Position numbers and translations under genes: made by a program. Below, piece by piece: positions 9,238 to 17,093 of a stretch of 64,000 bases of DNA. The notes below the pieces were generated by a model, which ran no database searches, had not been told where the DNA came from, and saw nothing but the letters and a program-made list of their open reading frames with translations. Source of the stretch: Flavisolibacter longurius (lineage in GTDB: Bacteria > Bacteroidota > Bacteroidia > Chitinophagales > Chitinophagaceae); assembly GCA_014163555.1 (NCBI GenBank), contig JACJGO010000025.1, positions 46,201 through 110,200 of the forward strand. Direction: 5' to 3'. The stretch's first letter is position 1, and each line of letters begins with the position of its first letter.

Positions 9238-9346
9238 TAATGAGATAATATGAGAATGTGATAATTGGTTATCGTTGTTGATAAGGAAATGGCCGGCTTT
9301 GTGTGCTGGCCATTATCTCATTAACGAATTCGCTAATTATCACATT
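9238..9346. repeat. Intergenic inverted repeats with hairpin between clpX and small-protein cluster
   Basis: Two perfect 12-bp inverted repeats: TAATGAGATAAT (9238-9249) with ATTATCTCATTA (9312-9323), and AATGTGATAATT (9255-9266) with AATTATCACATT (9335-9346). They are interleaved rather than nested. Between them is a 10-bp hairpin (AATGGCCGGC 9288-9297 / GCTGGCCATT 9305-9314, one G-T pair) that could terminate clpX transcription on the minus strand, though its T-tract is weak. Confidence 0.65.
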
Positions 9347-9350
9347 TGCC

Positions 9351-10595
9351 TTAGGCTACTTTCAGTAAACTCATCTTACTCTTGTCGAATTTGCGCTGGG
9401 CGTATTCGAGATCAAGTGTGAAGTATTTTTCTTTGGAAGATGGCAATTCAAACATGGCGTCTGTAAGAATGCTTTCGCAAATGCTGCGCAAACCCCTTGC
9501 ACCCAGTTTGTATTCGACGGCTTTTTCCACCATAAAGTCAAGCACATCGTCTTCAATATGGAGTTGAATGCCTTCCAGCTCAAACAGGCGCATGTACTGT
9601 TTGATGAGGGCATTCTTCGGTTCTGTCAGGATGGCCCGCAAGGTTGATGCATCCAGCGGATCGAGGTGCGTTACCACCGGCAGACGCCCGAGTAATTCCG
9701 GGATCAGGCCAAAAGCTTTCAGGTCCTGTGCATTTACATAACGCAGCAGGTTCTTTTTCATGGCTTCTTGCTGTGTCTTGTCTACGTTGAAACCAATGGT
9801 GTTGGTTTGCACCCGACGGGCAATAATGCGGTCGATACCATCAAAGGCGCCACCGCAGATGAAAAGAATATTCTGCGTGTTGATCTTGATAAGCTTTTGC
9901 TCGGGGTGCTTGCGGCCTCCCTGTGGTGGCACCAGTACATCGGTACCTTCCAGCAATTTCAGCATGCCTTGCTGTACCCCTTCACCACTAACGTCACGGG
10001 TAATAGAGGGGTTGTCGCTTTTGCGGGCAATCTTGTCAATTTCGTCGATATAAACGATTCCGCGTTCGGCAGCCGCTACATCGTAATTGCAAACCTGTAA
10101 CAAACGGGTCAGGATGCTTTCCACGTCTTCGCCCACATAACCCGCTTCGGTGAATACGGTGGCATCAACAATGGCAAAGGGTACATTCAGCAGTTTGGCA
10201 ATGGTTTTGGCCAGCAGGGTTTTGCCCGTACCGGTTTCACCCACCATCACGATATTGCTTTTTTCTATTTCAATCTCGTCTTTGGGAACGTCTGTCTTGT
10301 ACTGGAGGCGTTTGTAGTGATTGTAAACGGCAACAGCCATTACTTTTTTCGCCTCGTCCTGGCCGATGATATATTCATCCAGGAATTTTTTAACCTCGAC
10401 CGGTTTTTTTACGGTTAGCTTAAAAGCAGAAGGGGCGGCGTTCTTTTCATCCCGAACCATGAGCTCCTGTTCAATGATCTCCCGGGCATGATCCACACAG
10501 TTCTCGCAAATATGTCCTTCCTGCCCGGCAATCAGGATGCGTACTTCATCCCGGCTGCGGCCACAGAACGAACAATGTAAAATATTTTTCGCCAT
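9351..10595 (-). CDS. clpX: ATP-dependent Clp protease ATP-binding subunit ClpX
   Basis: 414 aa AAA+ unfoldase that recognises, unfolds and feeds substrates to ClpP. N-terminal zinc-binding domain with C8-x2-C11 and C30-x2-C33 ([13 protein letters not shown]); Walker A GETGTGKT at 119-126; Walker B IVYIDEID at about 180-187; sensor/arginine-finger region [15 protein letters not shown]-terminal small domain with [10 protein letters not shown]. The start is set at [10 protein letters not shown], 5 codons inside the longest frame, because this is where the family begins. It is on the same strand as the two clpP genes but separated from them by 230 bp that hold a long hairpin and a possible promoter. 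Confidence 0.97.
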   Translation of the reverse strand: MAKNILHCSFCGRSRDEVRILIAGQEGHICENCVDHAREIIEQELMVRDEKNAAPSAFKLTVKKPVEVKKFLDEYIIGQDEAKKVMAVAVYNHYKRLQYKTDVPKDEIEIEKSNIVMVGETGTGKTLLAKTIAKLLNVPFAIVDATVFTEAGYVGEDVESILTRLLQVCNYDVAAAERGIVYIDEIDKIARKSDNPSITRDVSGEGVQQGMLKLLEGTDVLVPPQGGRKHPEQKLIKINTQNILFICGGAFDGIDRIIARRVQTNTIGFNVDKTQQEAMKKNLLRYVNAQDLKAFGLIPELLGRLPVVTHLDPLDASTLRAILTEPKNALIKQYMRLFELEGIQLHIEDDVLDFMVEKAVEYKLGARGLRSICESILTDAMFELPSSKEKYFTLDLEYAQRKFDKSKMSLLKVA

Positions 10596-10653
10596 GTTGG
10601 TTGTTATCAAATGTTAGAATCCAAAAACAGCCCAAAAGCTGCATTCAAAGCGA

Positions 10654-10661
10654 CAAAAATA
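10654..10661 (-). promoter_or_regulatory. Possible clpX -7 element
   Basis: CAAAAATA on the plus strand reads TATTTTTG on the minus strand, a full match to the Bacteroidota -7 consensus TAnnTTTG, about 60 bp upstream of the clpX start. No good -33 TTTG is seen at the expected distance, so this is tentative. Confidence 0.35.
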
Positions 10662-10739
10662 GAAAATTCAATTCTGGGAAAAGAATAGGACGGCGTTGAT
10701 TTATAGGAATCTTATGAGAAAAGGGGAATAATTAAAGCA

Positions 10740-10806
10740 AAACGTCAAAACGCAGCCCGGGCAAAGGAACAGGTTTGACTGTTCGGCCGGCTGAATTTTG
10801 ACGTTT
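10740..10806. other. Long structured hairpin between clpP and clpX
   Basis: Three nested stems: a perfect 11-bp outer stem (AAACGTCAAAA 10740-10750 / TTTTGACGTTT 10796-10806), CAGCC (10753-10757) / GGCTG (10789-10793), and GAACAG (10767-10772) / CTGTTC (10779-10784) with a 6-base loop. It begins about 20 bp past the clpP stop on the minus strand. It may act as a terminator, an mRNA-stabilising or processing structure, or be a repeat unit; no clean T-run supports simple termination. Confidence 0.7.
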
Positions 10807-10826
10807 CAAATGGTTTGCGCCGCGGG

Positions 10827-11498
10827 TCAGATCATCTTTGTCAGGATCTTGTCCACAATTCCATACTCAATGCTTCTCTCTGCATCCATCCAGAAATCGC
10901 GTTCAAAATCTTTGCGAACCCGCTCAACGGTCTGACCGGTGTTCTCGGCCAGGAGGCGGGCCCCCATTTCCTTGGTACGCAGGATTTGCTCAGCATGAAT
11001 CTCCATATCGGCACTTACCGCCTGAATGTGTCCACCCAGTGAAGGCTGGTGAATCATCACCTCGCCATGCGGGAAAATATAGCGTTTGCCTTTTTCGCCG
11101 CCGCTCAGCAGGATGCTCCCCATCGAGGCCGCCAGTCCCATACAGATGGTGCTAACCGGGGAGGAGATCAGCTTCATGGTGTCGTAGATGACCATACCGC
11201 TAGTGACGGAGCCACCCGGGCTGCTGATGTAAAACTTGATCTCTTTGCCGGGTGCATCGGCTTCCAGCAGGAGAAGTTTGGTAACAACATCCTTGGCTGA
11301 TTTGTCATCTACCACACCCCAGAGATAAATGGCACGGGTTTCAAAAAAATATTTTTCAAGGCGTTTATAGAGCATGCGGGTGTCCACTTCGGCCCGCTCT
11401 TCTTTTTCTTCTTCACCGGGATCAGGTTCTCCAGGAACACCGGGCTCGGGTTGCATGGTATGCAGGTAACGGTTCGTCAAGATTTCTGAAAAACTCAT
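10827..11498 (-). CDS. clpP: ClpP protease subunit with acidic N-terminal extension
   Basis: 223 aa serine peptidase. Catalytic triad intact: Ser125 (GLAASMGS), His150 (MIHQPS), Asp201 (ERDFW). Handle and fold motifs YISSPGGSVTSGM and YDTM are present. Compared with the usual 195-210 aa, residues 16-38 form an unusual Pro/Glu-rich stretch (QPEPGVPGEPDPGEEEKEE) before the core, which may be processed or disordered. It is the second gene of a clpP-clpP pair (74 bp after the first on the minus strand), so it is probably co-transcribed. It is the more divergent paralogue; mixed heptamer-heptamer complexes with the other ClpP are possible but not shown. Confidence 0.93.
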   Translation of the reverse strand: MSFSEILTNRYLHTMQPEPGVPGEPDPGEEEKEERAEVDTRMLYKRLEKYFFETRAIYLWGVVDDKSAKDVVTKLLLLEADAPGKEIKFYISSPGGSVTSGMVIYDTMKLISSPVSTICMGLAASMGSILLSGGEKGKRYIFPHGEVMIHQPSLGGHIQAVSADMEIHAEQILRTKEMGARLLAENTGQTVERVRKDFERDFWMDAERSIEYGIVDKILTKMI

Positions 11499-11571
11499 CG
11501 TATAACTTCTTTTAGGTTTAAGATTCTATTTCCGTCAACAAACAAAATGCTTGATCTTGTTTTCCGACCTC

Positions 11572-12267
11572 TTACTGGTCTTTTTTCTCTTTGCGTGGAT
11601 TGGTCAGCAGCACTTCGTCTACCAGCCCGTACTCTTTCGCCTCGGGAGCCGTCATCCAGTAGTCACGGGTCAGATCTTCTTCCACACGTTCTACGGTTTG
11701 ATCGGAATGATTGCTGTAGATCTCGTAGAGTTCCCGCTTTATCTTTTTCACTTCCCGCACGGTGATTTCAATGTCGGTTGCCTGTCCGCCGATGGCGCCG
11801 CTGGGTTGATGCAGCATCACTCGGGAGTGCTTCAGGGCAGCCCTTTTGCCTTTGGTACCGGCACAGAGCAACAGCGATCCCATGGAAGCCGCCATGCCAA
11901 TGCAGATGGTGGCCACATCGGGAGTTACGTATTGCATGGTATCGTATATACCCAGGCCGGCATATACGCTGCCGCCGGGAGAGTTGATGTACATATTGAT
12001 GTCGCGGGTGCGGTCGGTGCTGTCAAGGAACAGCAATTGCGCGGTGATGATGTTGGCCACTTCATCATTGATGGGATACCCTAGGAAAATGATGCGGTCC
12101 ATCATCAGGCGACTGTACACGTCCATGACAGCCACGTTCATCGGACGCTCTTCAATGATATTCGGTGTAAGGCCGGTGACAAGATGCTTAGTATAACTAT
12201 CTAGCGTGTTACTCGAAATCCCCTTGTGCTTTACGGCATATTTTTCAAATTCTGATGGAAAACTCAT
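11572..12267 (-). CDS. clpP: ClpP protease subunit (upstream paralogue)
   Basis: 231 aa serine peptidase that partners ClpX/ClpA-type ATPases. Triad: Ser128 (GMAASMGS), His153 (MLHQPS), Asp202 (TRDYW). Core motifs MYINSPGGSVYAGLGIYDTM and GGQATDIEI are canonical, so this is the more typical of the two ClpPs. An N-terminal segment of about 45 residues precedes the fold, probably including a propeptide. First gene of the tandem pair. In many bacteria tig lies upstream of clpP; here it does not: the next gene upstream is a divergent GxxExxY cassette. Confidence 0.95.
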   Translation of the reverse strand: MSFPSEFEKYAVKHKGISSNTLDSYTKHLVTGLTPNIIEERPMNVAVMDVYSRLMMDRIIFLGYPINDEVANIITAQLLFLDSTDRTRDINMYINSPGGSVYAGLGIYDTMQYVTPDVATICIGMAASMGSLLLCAGTKGKRAALKHSRVMLHQPSGAIGGQATDIEITVREVKKIKRELYEIYSNHSDQTVERVEEDLTRDYWMTAPEAKEYGLVDEVLLTNPRKEKKDQ

Positions 12268-12356
12268 GTTCGTCTGTATTAGTTTATTGGCAATTTAATG
12301 GAAGGTAGGCTTACAAATACCAGGCCCGGCGCAAAAACCGGACATTTTGGCTGCGA

Positions 12357-12393
12357 ACCGCAGAGAACGGGAGAAGCAGAGGCTTTCGCAGAG
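12357..12393 (+). repeat. Left inverted repeat of the GxxExxY unit
   Basis: Begins ACCGCAGAGAACGGG and ends TTTCGCAGAG. It matches the reverse complement of 12802-12838 at 36 of 37 positions; the single mismatch is C versus G before TTTCG. Confidence 0.85.
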
Positions 12394-12482
12394 AAATCTT
12401 GTTTATTTTTCAGTGCGACCACTACTAACTTGAATTCACTTGGGGAATCATTCTGGATGCTTCTATAACAGTTCACCGTGAG

Positions 12483-12800
12483 TTGGGACCCTGGCTTTTG
12501 GAATCTGCATACGAATTGGCACTGATGCAGGAGTTGATAGAGAAAGACTTATTGGTGAGAAGGCAAGTTCCAGTGCCACTAACTTATAAGGGTGTCAACC
12601 TTGGCAAGGCTTACGAAATCGATCTTCTGGTAGAAGATGAAATAATTGTAGAAATCAAAGCTGTTTTGGAGATGCACCCCATCTATATGGCTCAAATCAT
12701 CACCTATTTAAAATTGTATAAAAAGAAATTAGGTTACCTGATAAACTTCAATGAGACATTGTTGAAAAACGGCTTCAAAAGAGTTGTCTATAACATATAA
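12483..12800 (+). CDS. GxxExxY protein, probably altered at the 5' end
   Basis: 105 aa from the only usable start (TTG at 12483). Matches the GxxExxY family (PF13366): signature G-P-W-L-L-E-S-A-Y, VRRQVPVPLTYKGVNLG, YEIDLLVEDEIIVEIKAV, AQIITYLKL, KLGYLINFNE, GFKRVVYNI. Family function is not established; the core looks like a PD-(D/E)xK-type nuclease fold (E-I-D-L ... E-I-K), which is inference. The frame stays open upstream to 12429 and encodes GIILDASITVHREL, the normal family N-terminus, but no ATG, GTG or TTG is available there and a TAA at 12426 closes it. The first dozen or so residues are therefore lost or out of frame. The gene lies within 37-bp inverted repeats. Confidence 0.75.
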   Translation: MGPWLLESAYELALMQELIEKDLLVRRQVPVPLTYKGVNLGKAYEIDLLVEDEIIVEIKAVLEMHPIYMAQIITYLKLYKKKLGYLINFNETLLKNGFKRVVYNI

Positions 12801-12801
12801 C

Positions 12802-12838
12802 CTCTGCGAAACCCTCTGCTTCTCCCGTTCTCTGCGGT
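12802..12838 (-). repeat. Right inverted repeat of the GxxExxY unit
   Basis: Reverse-complement partner of 12357-12393 (36/37). It starts one base after the GxxExxY stop codon and lies 46 bp before the rhomboid start. Confidence 0.85.
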
Positions 12839-12883
12839 AAACCCTCGGAACAGCATTTGCAACACTCTCCCCAAATTCAATTT

Positions 12884-13654
12884 ATGTTCATTCCGATAGG
12901 CGATGATAACAGGGACAGGCGAACAACTCCATACATCAATTATCTTTTTATAGGTATCAATTTACTGGTATTTGTTTTTTTACAGGGCATGGGCAACAAT
13001 CTCAATTTCACATTTGCCTATGCCACGGTGCCGGCGGAGATACTTACCGGCAACGATATTGTTTCCGACTCCAAAGTGTTCCGGGATGCCCTTACCGGCG
13101 AACGGGTGACCATGCCCGGACTGCAGCCTACCAACATTCCTGTTTATCTAACCCTGGTCACCTCTATGTTTATGCACGGTGGCTGGGCGCATCTTTTAGG
13201 GAATATGTTGTTCCTGATGGTCTTCGGCGACAATATTGAAGACGCCATGGGACACCGCCGCTATTTTTATTTTTATCTTCTTTGTGGTGTATTGGCGGGC
13301 CTCAGTCATGTATTTACCTCCGCGTTTACAGAGCAAAGTATTTACATACCCAGTTTAGGGGCATCGGGTGCTGTTTCCGGTGTAATGGGCGGCTATATGA
13401 TGTTGTTTCCCACTAGGTCCGTACACATGTGGATCTTCTTTTTTATTACGTCCGTTCCAGCATTTTTGGCAGTGGGCATCTGGTTCGTGTTTCAGGTTAT
13501 CAATGGGATGGGCATGCTGGGCGGCGAAGAGTCGGCTGGCGGTGTAGCCTATGCTGCGCATATCGGTGGCTTTATTGCCGGCTTCCTGCTGATCCGGGTT
13601 TTTGCCAAACGGCGACAGGTGCAATTAATAAAGGAAGAGGAAGCGTCCTGGTAA
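12884..13654 (+). CDS. Rhomboid family intramembrane serine protease
   Basis: 256 aa polytopic protein that cleaves transmembrane substrates inside the inner membrane. The start is set at MFIPIGDDN, the typical beginning of this subfamily, 9 codons inside the longest frame. Motifs: HGGWAHLLGNM (98-108, rhomboid L1 region), catalytic Ser161 in GASGAVSG, catalytic His226 in AYAAHIGGF. About six membrane helices are apparent, with a soluble insert between helices 1 and 2 (about 50-85) that is usual in this bacterial group. Its last 30 bp overlap the 3' end of the convergent lipid kinase gene. Substrate unknown. Confidence 0.92.
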   Translation: MFIPIGDDNRDRRTTPYINYLFIGINLLVFVFLQGMGNNLNFTFAYATVPAEILTGNDIVSDSKVFRDALTGERVTMPGLQPTNIPVYLTLVTSMFMHGGWAHLLGNMLFLMVFGDNIEDAMGHRRYFYFYLLCGVLAGLSHVFTSAFTEQSIYIPSLGASGAVSGVMGGYMMLFPTRSVHMWIFFFITSVPAFLAVGIWFVFQVINGMGMLGGEESAGGVAYAAHIGGFIAGFLLIRVFAKRRQVQLIKEEEASW

Positions 13655-14473
13655 ACATTCAATGGCAAATTCGGTTGCCGAAAAGGCTTCACCATCCGCA
13701 TGGGCGGGTACCTCCTGCAGGGCTTTCACGACTACCATCGAGGATTTGACATAAGTGATGAACGGAAGGTTGAGATGGGCACCTTTTTCGATCAGCGGCA
13801 GGTAACGAAGCCGGAGCAAAGGGTGAATGCGGCCAACAATATTCGTGTCTAGCTGTCCATCGTTTACCAGGCTTTGCGGACTGACCTGGAAGCCGCCGCC
13901 ATACCGTTTGCCATTGGCAACGGAAATCATAAAACATTTTTTGCCCCAGTTGAAGTCTGCGGTGCTGACGGCACAGAGAAATGATCGGTACCGGAAAATA
14001 TTCTTCAGGATCGTGAGCAGATAGGATGTTTTGCCAGCCCGCTTTTTTTTTCCTGAAAGATCCGCCACCACCTTTCCATCAAACCCAATTCCAATACCAT
14101 TGATGAAAAGTTTGCGGTTGCAGAGCCCTGCATCCACCGGCTGCGGCACTGCTTTCAGCACCCGGTCTACCTGTTCTTTAGTGGACAGGTTGCCGTATAA
14201 CAGCCAGTGAAAATCGTTGCCGGTACCGCCTTTGAAAATAGCCAGAGGAAGTTTACTCTGCGGGTAACAATTGATAAAATAATTGAGGGTACCATCGCCA
14301 CCTACGATCCAGGCTTCCATTATATCCATCCAATCCGTTGGCCAGTTGTTGGTAAAAACGGTATACCTGATTTTTTTCTGTTGCAGAATAGCCTCTATGT
14401 CAATTGCAAGTGATCGGGCTTTTGCGTGAAAGGGATTGACAAGTATTGCAATGTTCTTTTCCGTTAGCTCCAT
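13625..14473 (-). CDS. Diacylglycerol/lipid kinase family protein (YegS/BmrU-like)
   Basis: 282 aa from MELTEKN; ten upstream codons of the longest frame are not typical. The catalytic nucleotide-binding motif GGDGT is at 58-62 and GGTGNDF at 82-88, as in DgkB, YegS and sphingosine-kinase-type enzymes; GIGIGFDG and a C-terminal beta-sandwich with AHADGEAF are also characteristic. It phosphorylates a lipid hydroxyl (diacylglycerol or similar) at the membrane surface; the substrate cannot be told from sequence. Convergent with and overlapping rhomboid. Confidence 0.88.
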   Translation of the reverse strand: MELTEKNIAILVNPFHAKARSLAIDIEAILQQKKIRYTVFTNNWPTDWMDIMEAWIVGGDGTLNYFINCYPQSKLPLAIFKGGTGNDFHWLLYGNLSTKEQVDRVLKAVPQPVDAGLCNRKLFINGIGIGFDGKVVADLSGKKKRAGKTSYLLTILKNIFRYRSFLCAVSTADFNWGKKCFMISVANGKRYGGGFQVSPQSLVNDGQLDTNIVGRIHPLLRLRYLPLIEKGAHLNLPFITYVKSSMVVVKALQEVPAHADGEAFSATEFAIECLPGRFLFLY

Positions 14474-14564
14474 AAAAAAATGACGCCTCGCAGCGTCATA
14501 CAAATTTGCTTATAATTTTTTTGGAAGCATGTGCAGGGGCTATGAATTGCGTTGAGCAATAACC

Positions 14565-15281
14565 TTACAGTTTCTTCACGCTGCTGGCACCCGAGCTGTT
14601 CTGGCTGATGCTTGGGTTGCCCCGGTAGGCCACGTTGCTGGCACCGGATGCATCAATGTTCAGTTGCTTGTTGGCCGTGATCTCCGCATCGGTAGAACCG
14701 GAAATATCAAGCGAGGTTTCGTCGGTAACAAGATTGAGACATTTCAGCGTGCTGGCGCCGCTGGCTTCCGCTTCAAATTTCGCAGTGCTTCCCCTTAGCT
14801 GCAGGCCGCTGGAGCCCGAAAGGTCCACCTGCAATGACGACACGGCCAGGTCCATTTCGATTTCGCTGGCACCGCTGGCACCAAGCTCCAGTGTGTTGCC
14901 GTTGATCTTGTTTTCGCCAATCACTTTGGACGCTCCTGATACTTCGATCGAACGGAATTCGGGTGCCGACACATGCACCACTACCATATCATCGGAAGGC
15001 TGCAGGTTGTAGCCTTTTTTGGGCTGGATCACCAGCGTGTTGCCGTCTTTAAAGACATCGAGGTATTCCAACAGGTTTTCATCGGTTTCTATACGAACAG
15101 TATGGTTACCGTCCTGGCGTACCCTTACTTCCACGGCGCCACCGGCATCAATGCTGTTGAAGCTGCCCAGGTCGCGACTAATGTTCACAATATTTCCATT
15201 GCCGCGAACTCTTTCGCCACCAAAAAAGCGGCAGGAAGTAAAAAGCGTAGCGGCCAGTAAAACAAAAACAAATGGCTTCAT
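14565..15281 (-). CDS. Head GIN domain lipoprotein (DUF2807)
   Basis: 238 aa from MKPFVFVLLAATLFTSC; 61 upstream codons of the open frame run through an intergenic repeat and are rejected. Lipobox Cys17. The rest is a right-handed beta-helix-like fold with a repeating pattern of SGAS/SGSS turns (VSGASKV, GASGASEIEM, LSGSSGLQL, ASGASTLK, ISGSTDAE, ASGASNV), which defines the head GIN (DUF2807) family. An FNSIDAGGAVEVRV motif marks the N-terminal edge. Surface or periplasmic; the role is unknown, adhesion or envelope stress having been proposed for relatives. Confidence 0.88.
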   Translation of the reverse strand: MKPFVFVLLAATLFTSCRFFGGERVRGNGNIVNISRDLGSFNSIDAGGAVEVRVRQDGNHTVRIETDENLLEYLDVFKDGNTLVIQPKKGYNLQPSDDMVVVHVSAPEFRSIEVSGASKVIGENKINGNTLELGASGASEIEMDLAVSSLQVDLSGSSGLQLRGSTAKFEAEASGASTLKCLNLVTDETSLDISGSTDAEITANKQLNIDASGASNVAYRGNPSISQNSSGASSVKKL

Positions 15282-15344
15282 GAATGAAATGGTTTTGGTA
15301 TAAGACCACCAAGATAAGAAAAAGGTTACAGAGAGGCGGCCCAC

Positions 15345-15498
15345 CCTGCCCCTCCCGGTGGGAGGACCCAGGTGTGTATTACTGCTTTGAATGCGATCAG
15401 TCTGTGTTAAAAGAGTTTGGTTTCGCCGAATAAAAACTGTGGTACAACAAAAGACCCGTAACACCTAAGCCCCTCCACCGGAGGGGGAAGGGGGAGGC
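15345..15498. repeat. MITE-like palindromic intergenic unit
   Basis: Two GC-rich imperfect palindromes, at 15345-15375 (CCCTCCC-GGT-GGGAGG core) and 15461-15490 (CCCCTCC-ACC-GGAGGGG core), are also roughly inverted copies of each other, ending in AGGTGT and ACACCT facing inwards around an 85-bp centre. Similar GC-rich CCCCTCC..GGAGGGG units are common dispersed repeats in Bacteroidota intergenic DNA. The right end reaches to within 25 bp of guaA. Confidence 0.55.
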
Positions 15499-15522
15499 TT
15501 CTTCTCCTTATCTTCGCAGCGC

Positions 15523-17061
15523 ATGACAGAAAAAATTATCATCCTCGATTTTGGCTCCCAGTACACGCAACTGATTGCCCGTGCCGTTCGCGAGGCTAAT
15601 GTGTACTGCGAGATCGTTCCGTTTTCCAAAAAGCTTACCTACGATCCTTCGGTGAAAGGCGTTATCCTTTCCGGCTCGCCATTTTCGGTGAACGATGCCG
15701 AGGCACCGGAGGTCAACGTGTTTGAATATAGTCAGCAAACACCCGTACTGGGCATTTGTTACGGCGCACAGCTTACTGCCAAGCAGTTTGGTGGCAAGGT
15801 AGAGCGCAGCAGTAAACGCGAATACGGCCGTGCCATTTTGCACCCCAGCCAGGAGGATACGCTGTTGGCAGGACTGATCCCGGCCTCGCAGGTTTGGATG
15901 AGTCATGGCGATACCATTCTGGAAATGCCCCAGGGCTTCGAAATTTTAGCGACTACTGACAGTATCCCGGTGGCGGCGTTCAGGCACAAGGAGGATACCT
16001 CGCATAAACCGTTATATGGGTTGCAGTTTCATCCCGAGGTCTATCATTCCATCGAGGGTAAAAAAATCCTGAAAAACTTTTTGGTCAACATCTGTGGCTG
16101 TAGCCAGGACTGGACGCCGGCCCACTTTATTACCGATACCATTGCTTCGCTGAAAGAACAGATTGGTGAAGAAAAAGTGGTAATGGCCATCAGTGGCGGC
16201 GTGGATTCTACCGTTGCGGCAACGCTGATCAGCTGCGCCATTGGCGATAACCTGCACTGCATTTTTGTAGACAACGGCGTGTTGCGCAAAGATGAATTTG
16301 AAACCGTTCTGGCCACTTACCAACAGTTAGGCTTAAACGTAAAAGGCATCGATGCCAAAAAAGATTTTTATAAAAAACTGAAAGGAAAAACCGATCCGGA
16401 AAAAAAGCGCAAAGCCATCGGCAAACTTTTTATCGACATCTTCCAGGAAGAAGCCAAAAAAATAAAAGGCGTTACCCTGCTGGGACAGGGTACCATCTAC
16501 CCTGATGTGATTGAAAGCGTATCGGTGCACGGTCCTTCGGTTACCATCAAGTCGCACCACAACGTAGGTGGTCTTCCGAAGAAAATGCATCTGGGCCTGA
16601 TTGAACCGCTTCGCTCTCTTTTTAAAGATGAAGTAAGAAAAGTTGGCCTGGAATTGGGTATTCCCGAGGAACTGATCCAGCGCCATCCTTTCCCCGGACC
16701 CGGTTTGGCTATCCGCATTCTGGGTGAGGTCACAGAAGAAAAGGTAGACCTTTTGCAACGTGCCGACGACATTTATGTTAAAGCCCTGAAGGCCCACAAC
16801 CTCTATGCAACGGTTTGGCAGGCCGGCGCCATCTTACTGCCGGTACGCAGCGTGGGTGTGATGGGAGATGAGCGGACCTACGAGTTTACGGTAGCCCTGC
16901 GGGCTGTGACCAGTGTGGATGGCATGACTGCTGACTGGGCGCACTTGCCGTATGATTTCCTGGCCAATGTTTCCAACGAAATCATCAACTCGGTAAGGGG
17001 CATCAACCGCGTGGTGTATGATATCAGCAGCAAGCCACCGGCTACTATCGAATGGGAATAG
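15523..17061 (+). CDS. guaA: GMP synthase (glutamine-hydrolysing)
   Basis: 512 aa; converts XMP to GMP with glutamine and ATP in purine biosynthesis. The N-terminal class I glutamine amidotransferase domain has nucleophile Cys79 (GICYGAQ) and His170/Glu172 (FHPE); the ATP-pyrophosphatase domain has the PP-loop SGGVDST at 224-230; the C-terminal dimerisation domain shows [15 protein letters not shown] and ends IEWE. Full length, with no gaps. The next gene starts 32 bp downstream and may be co-transcribed. Confidence 0.97.
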   Translation: MTEKIIILDFGSQYTQLIARAVREANVYCEIVPFSKKLTYDPSVKGVILSGSPFSVNDAEAPEVNVFEYSQQTPVLGICYGAQLTAKQFGGKVERSSKREYGRAILHPSQEDTLLAGLIPASQVWMSHGDTILEMPQGFEILATTDSIPVAAFRHKEDTSHKPLYGLQFHPEVYHSIEGKKILKNFLVNICGCSQDWTPAHFITDTIASLKEQIGEEKVVMAISGGVDSTVAATLISCAIGDNLHCIFVDNGVLRKDEFETVLATYQQLGLNVKGIDAKKDFYKKLKGKTDPEKKRKAIGKLFIDIFQEEAKKIKGVTLLGQGTIYPDVIESVSVHGPSVTIKSHHNVGGLPKKMHLGLIEPLRSLFKDEVRKVGLELGIPEELIQRHPFPGPGLAIRILGEVTEEKVDLLQRADDIYVKALKAHNLYATVWQAGAILLPVRSVGVMGDERTYEFTVALRAVTSVDGMTADWAHLPYDFLANVSNEIINSVRGINRVVYDISSKPPATIEWE

Positions 17062-17093
17062 CCGGACCCCATTATCGGACCTAAATGATTCGG

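Larger units (their letters stand above)
12357..12838. mobile_element. Candidate inverted-repeat-bounded unit carrying a GxxExxY gene
   Basis: A 37-bp sequence at 12357-12393 recurs in inverted orientation at 12802-12838 with one mismatch (36/37 by hand alignment). The enclosed 408 bp holds only the GxxExxY gene, whose stop codon (12798-12800) is one base from the right repeat. Each repeat contains runs of the type CGCAGAG/CTCTGCG. There is no transposase, so if mobile the unit would be non-autonomous. No obvious target-site duplication was identified at the edges. Confidence 0.6.

Noticed and set aside
12279..12476. 65-codon minus-strand frame across the left GxxExxY repeat
   Set aside because: Runs through the inverted repeat and antisense to the GxxExxY N-terminus; no protein features.
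15282..15464. Upstream extension of the head GIN gene
   Set aside because: Would place 61 residues from a repeat unit before a perfect lipoprotein signal peptide.
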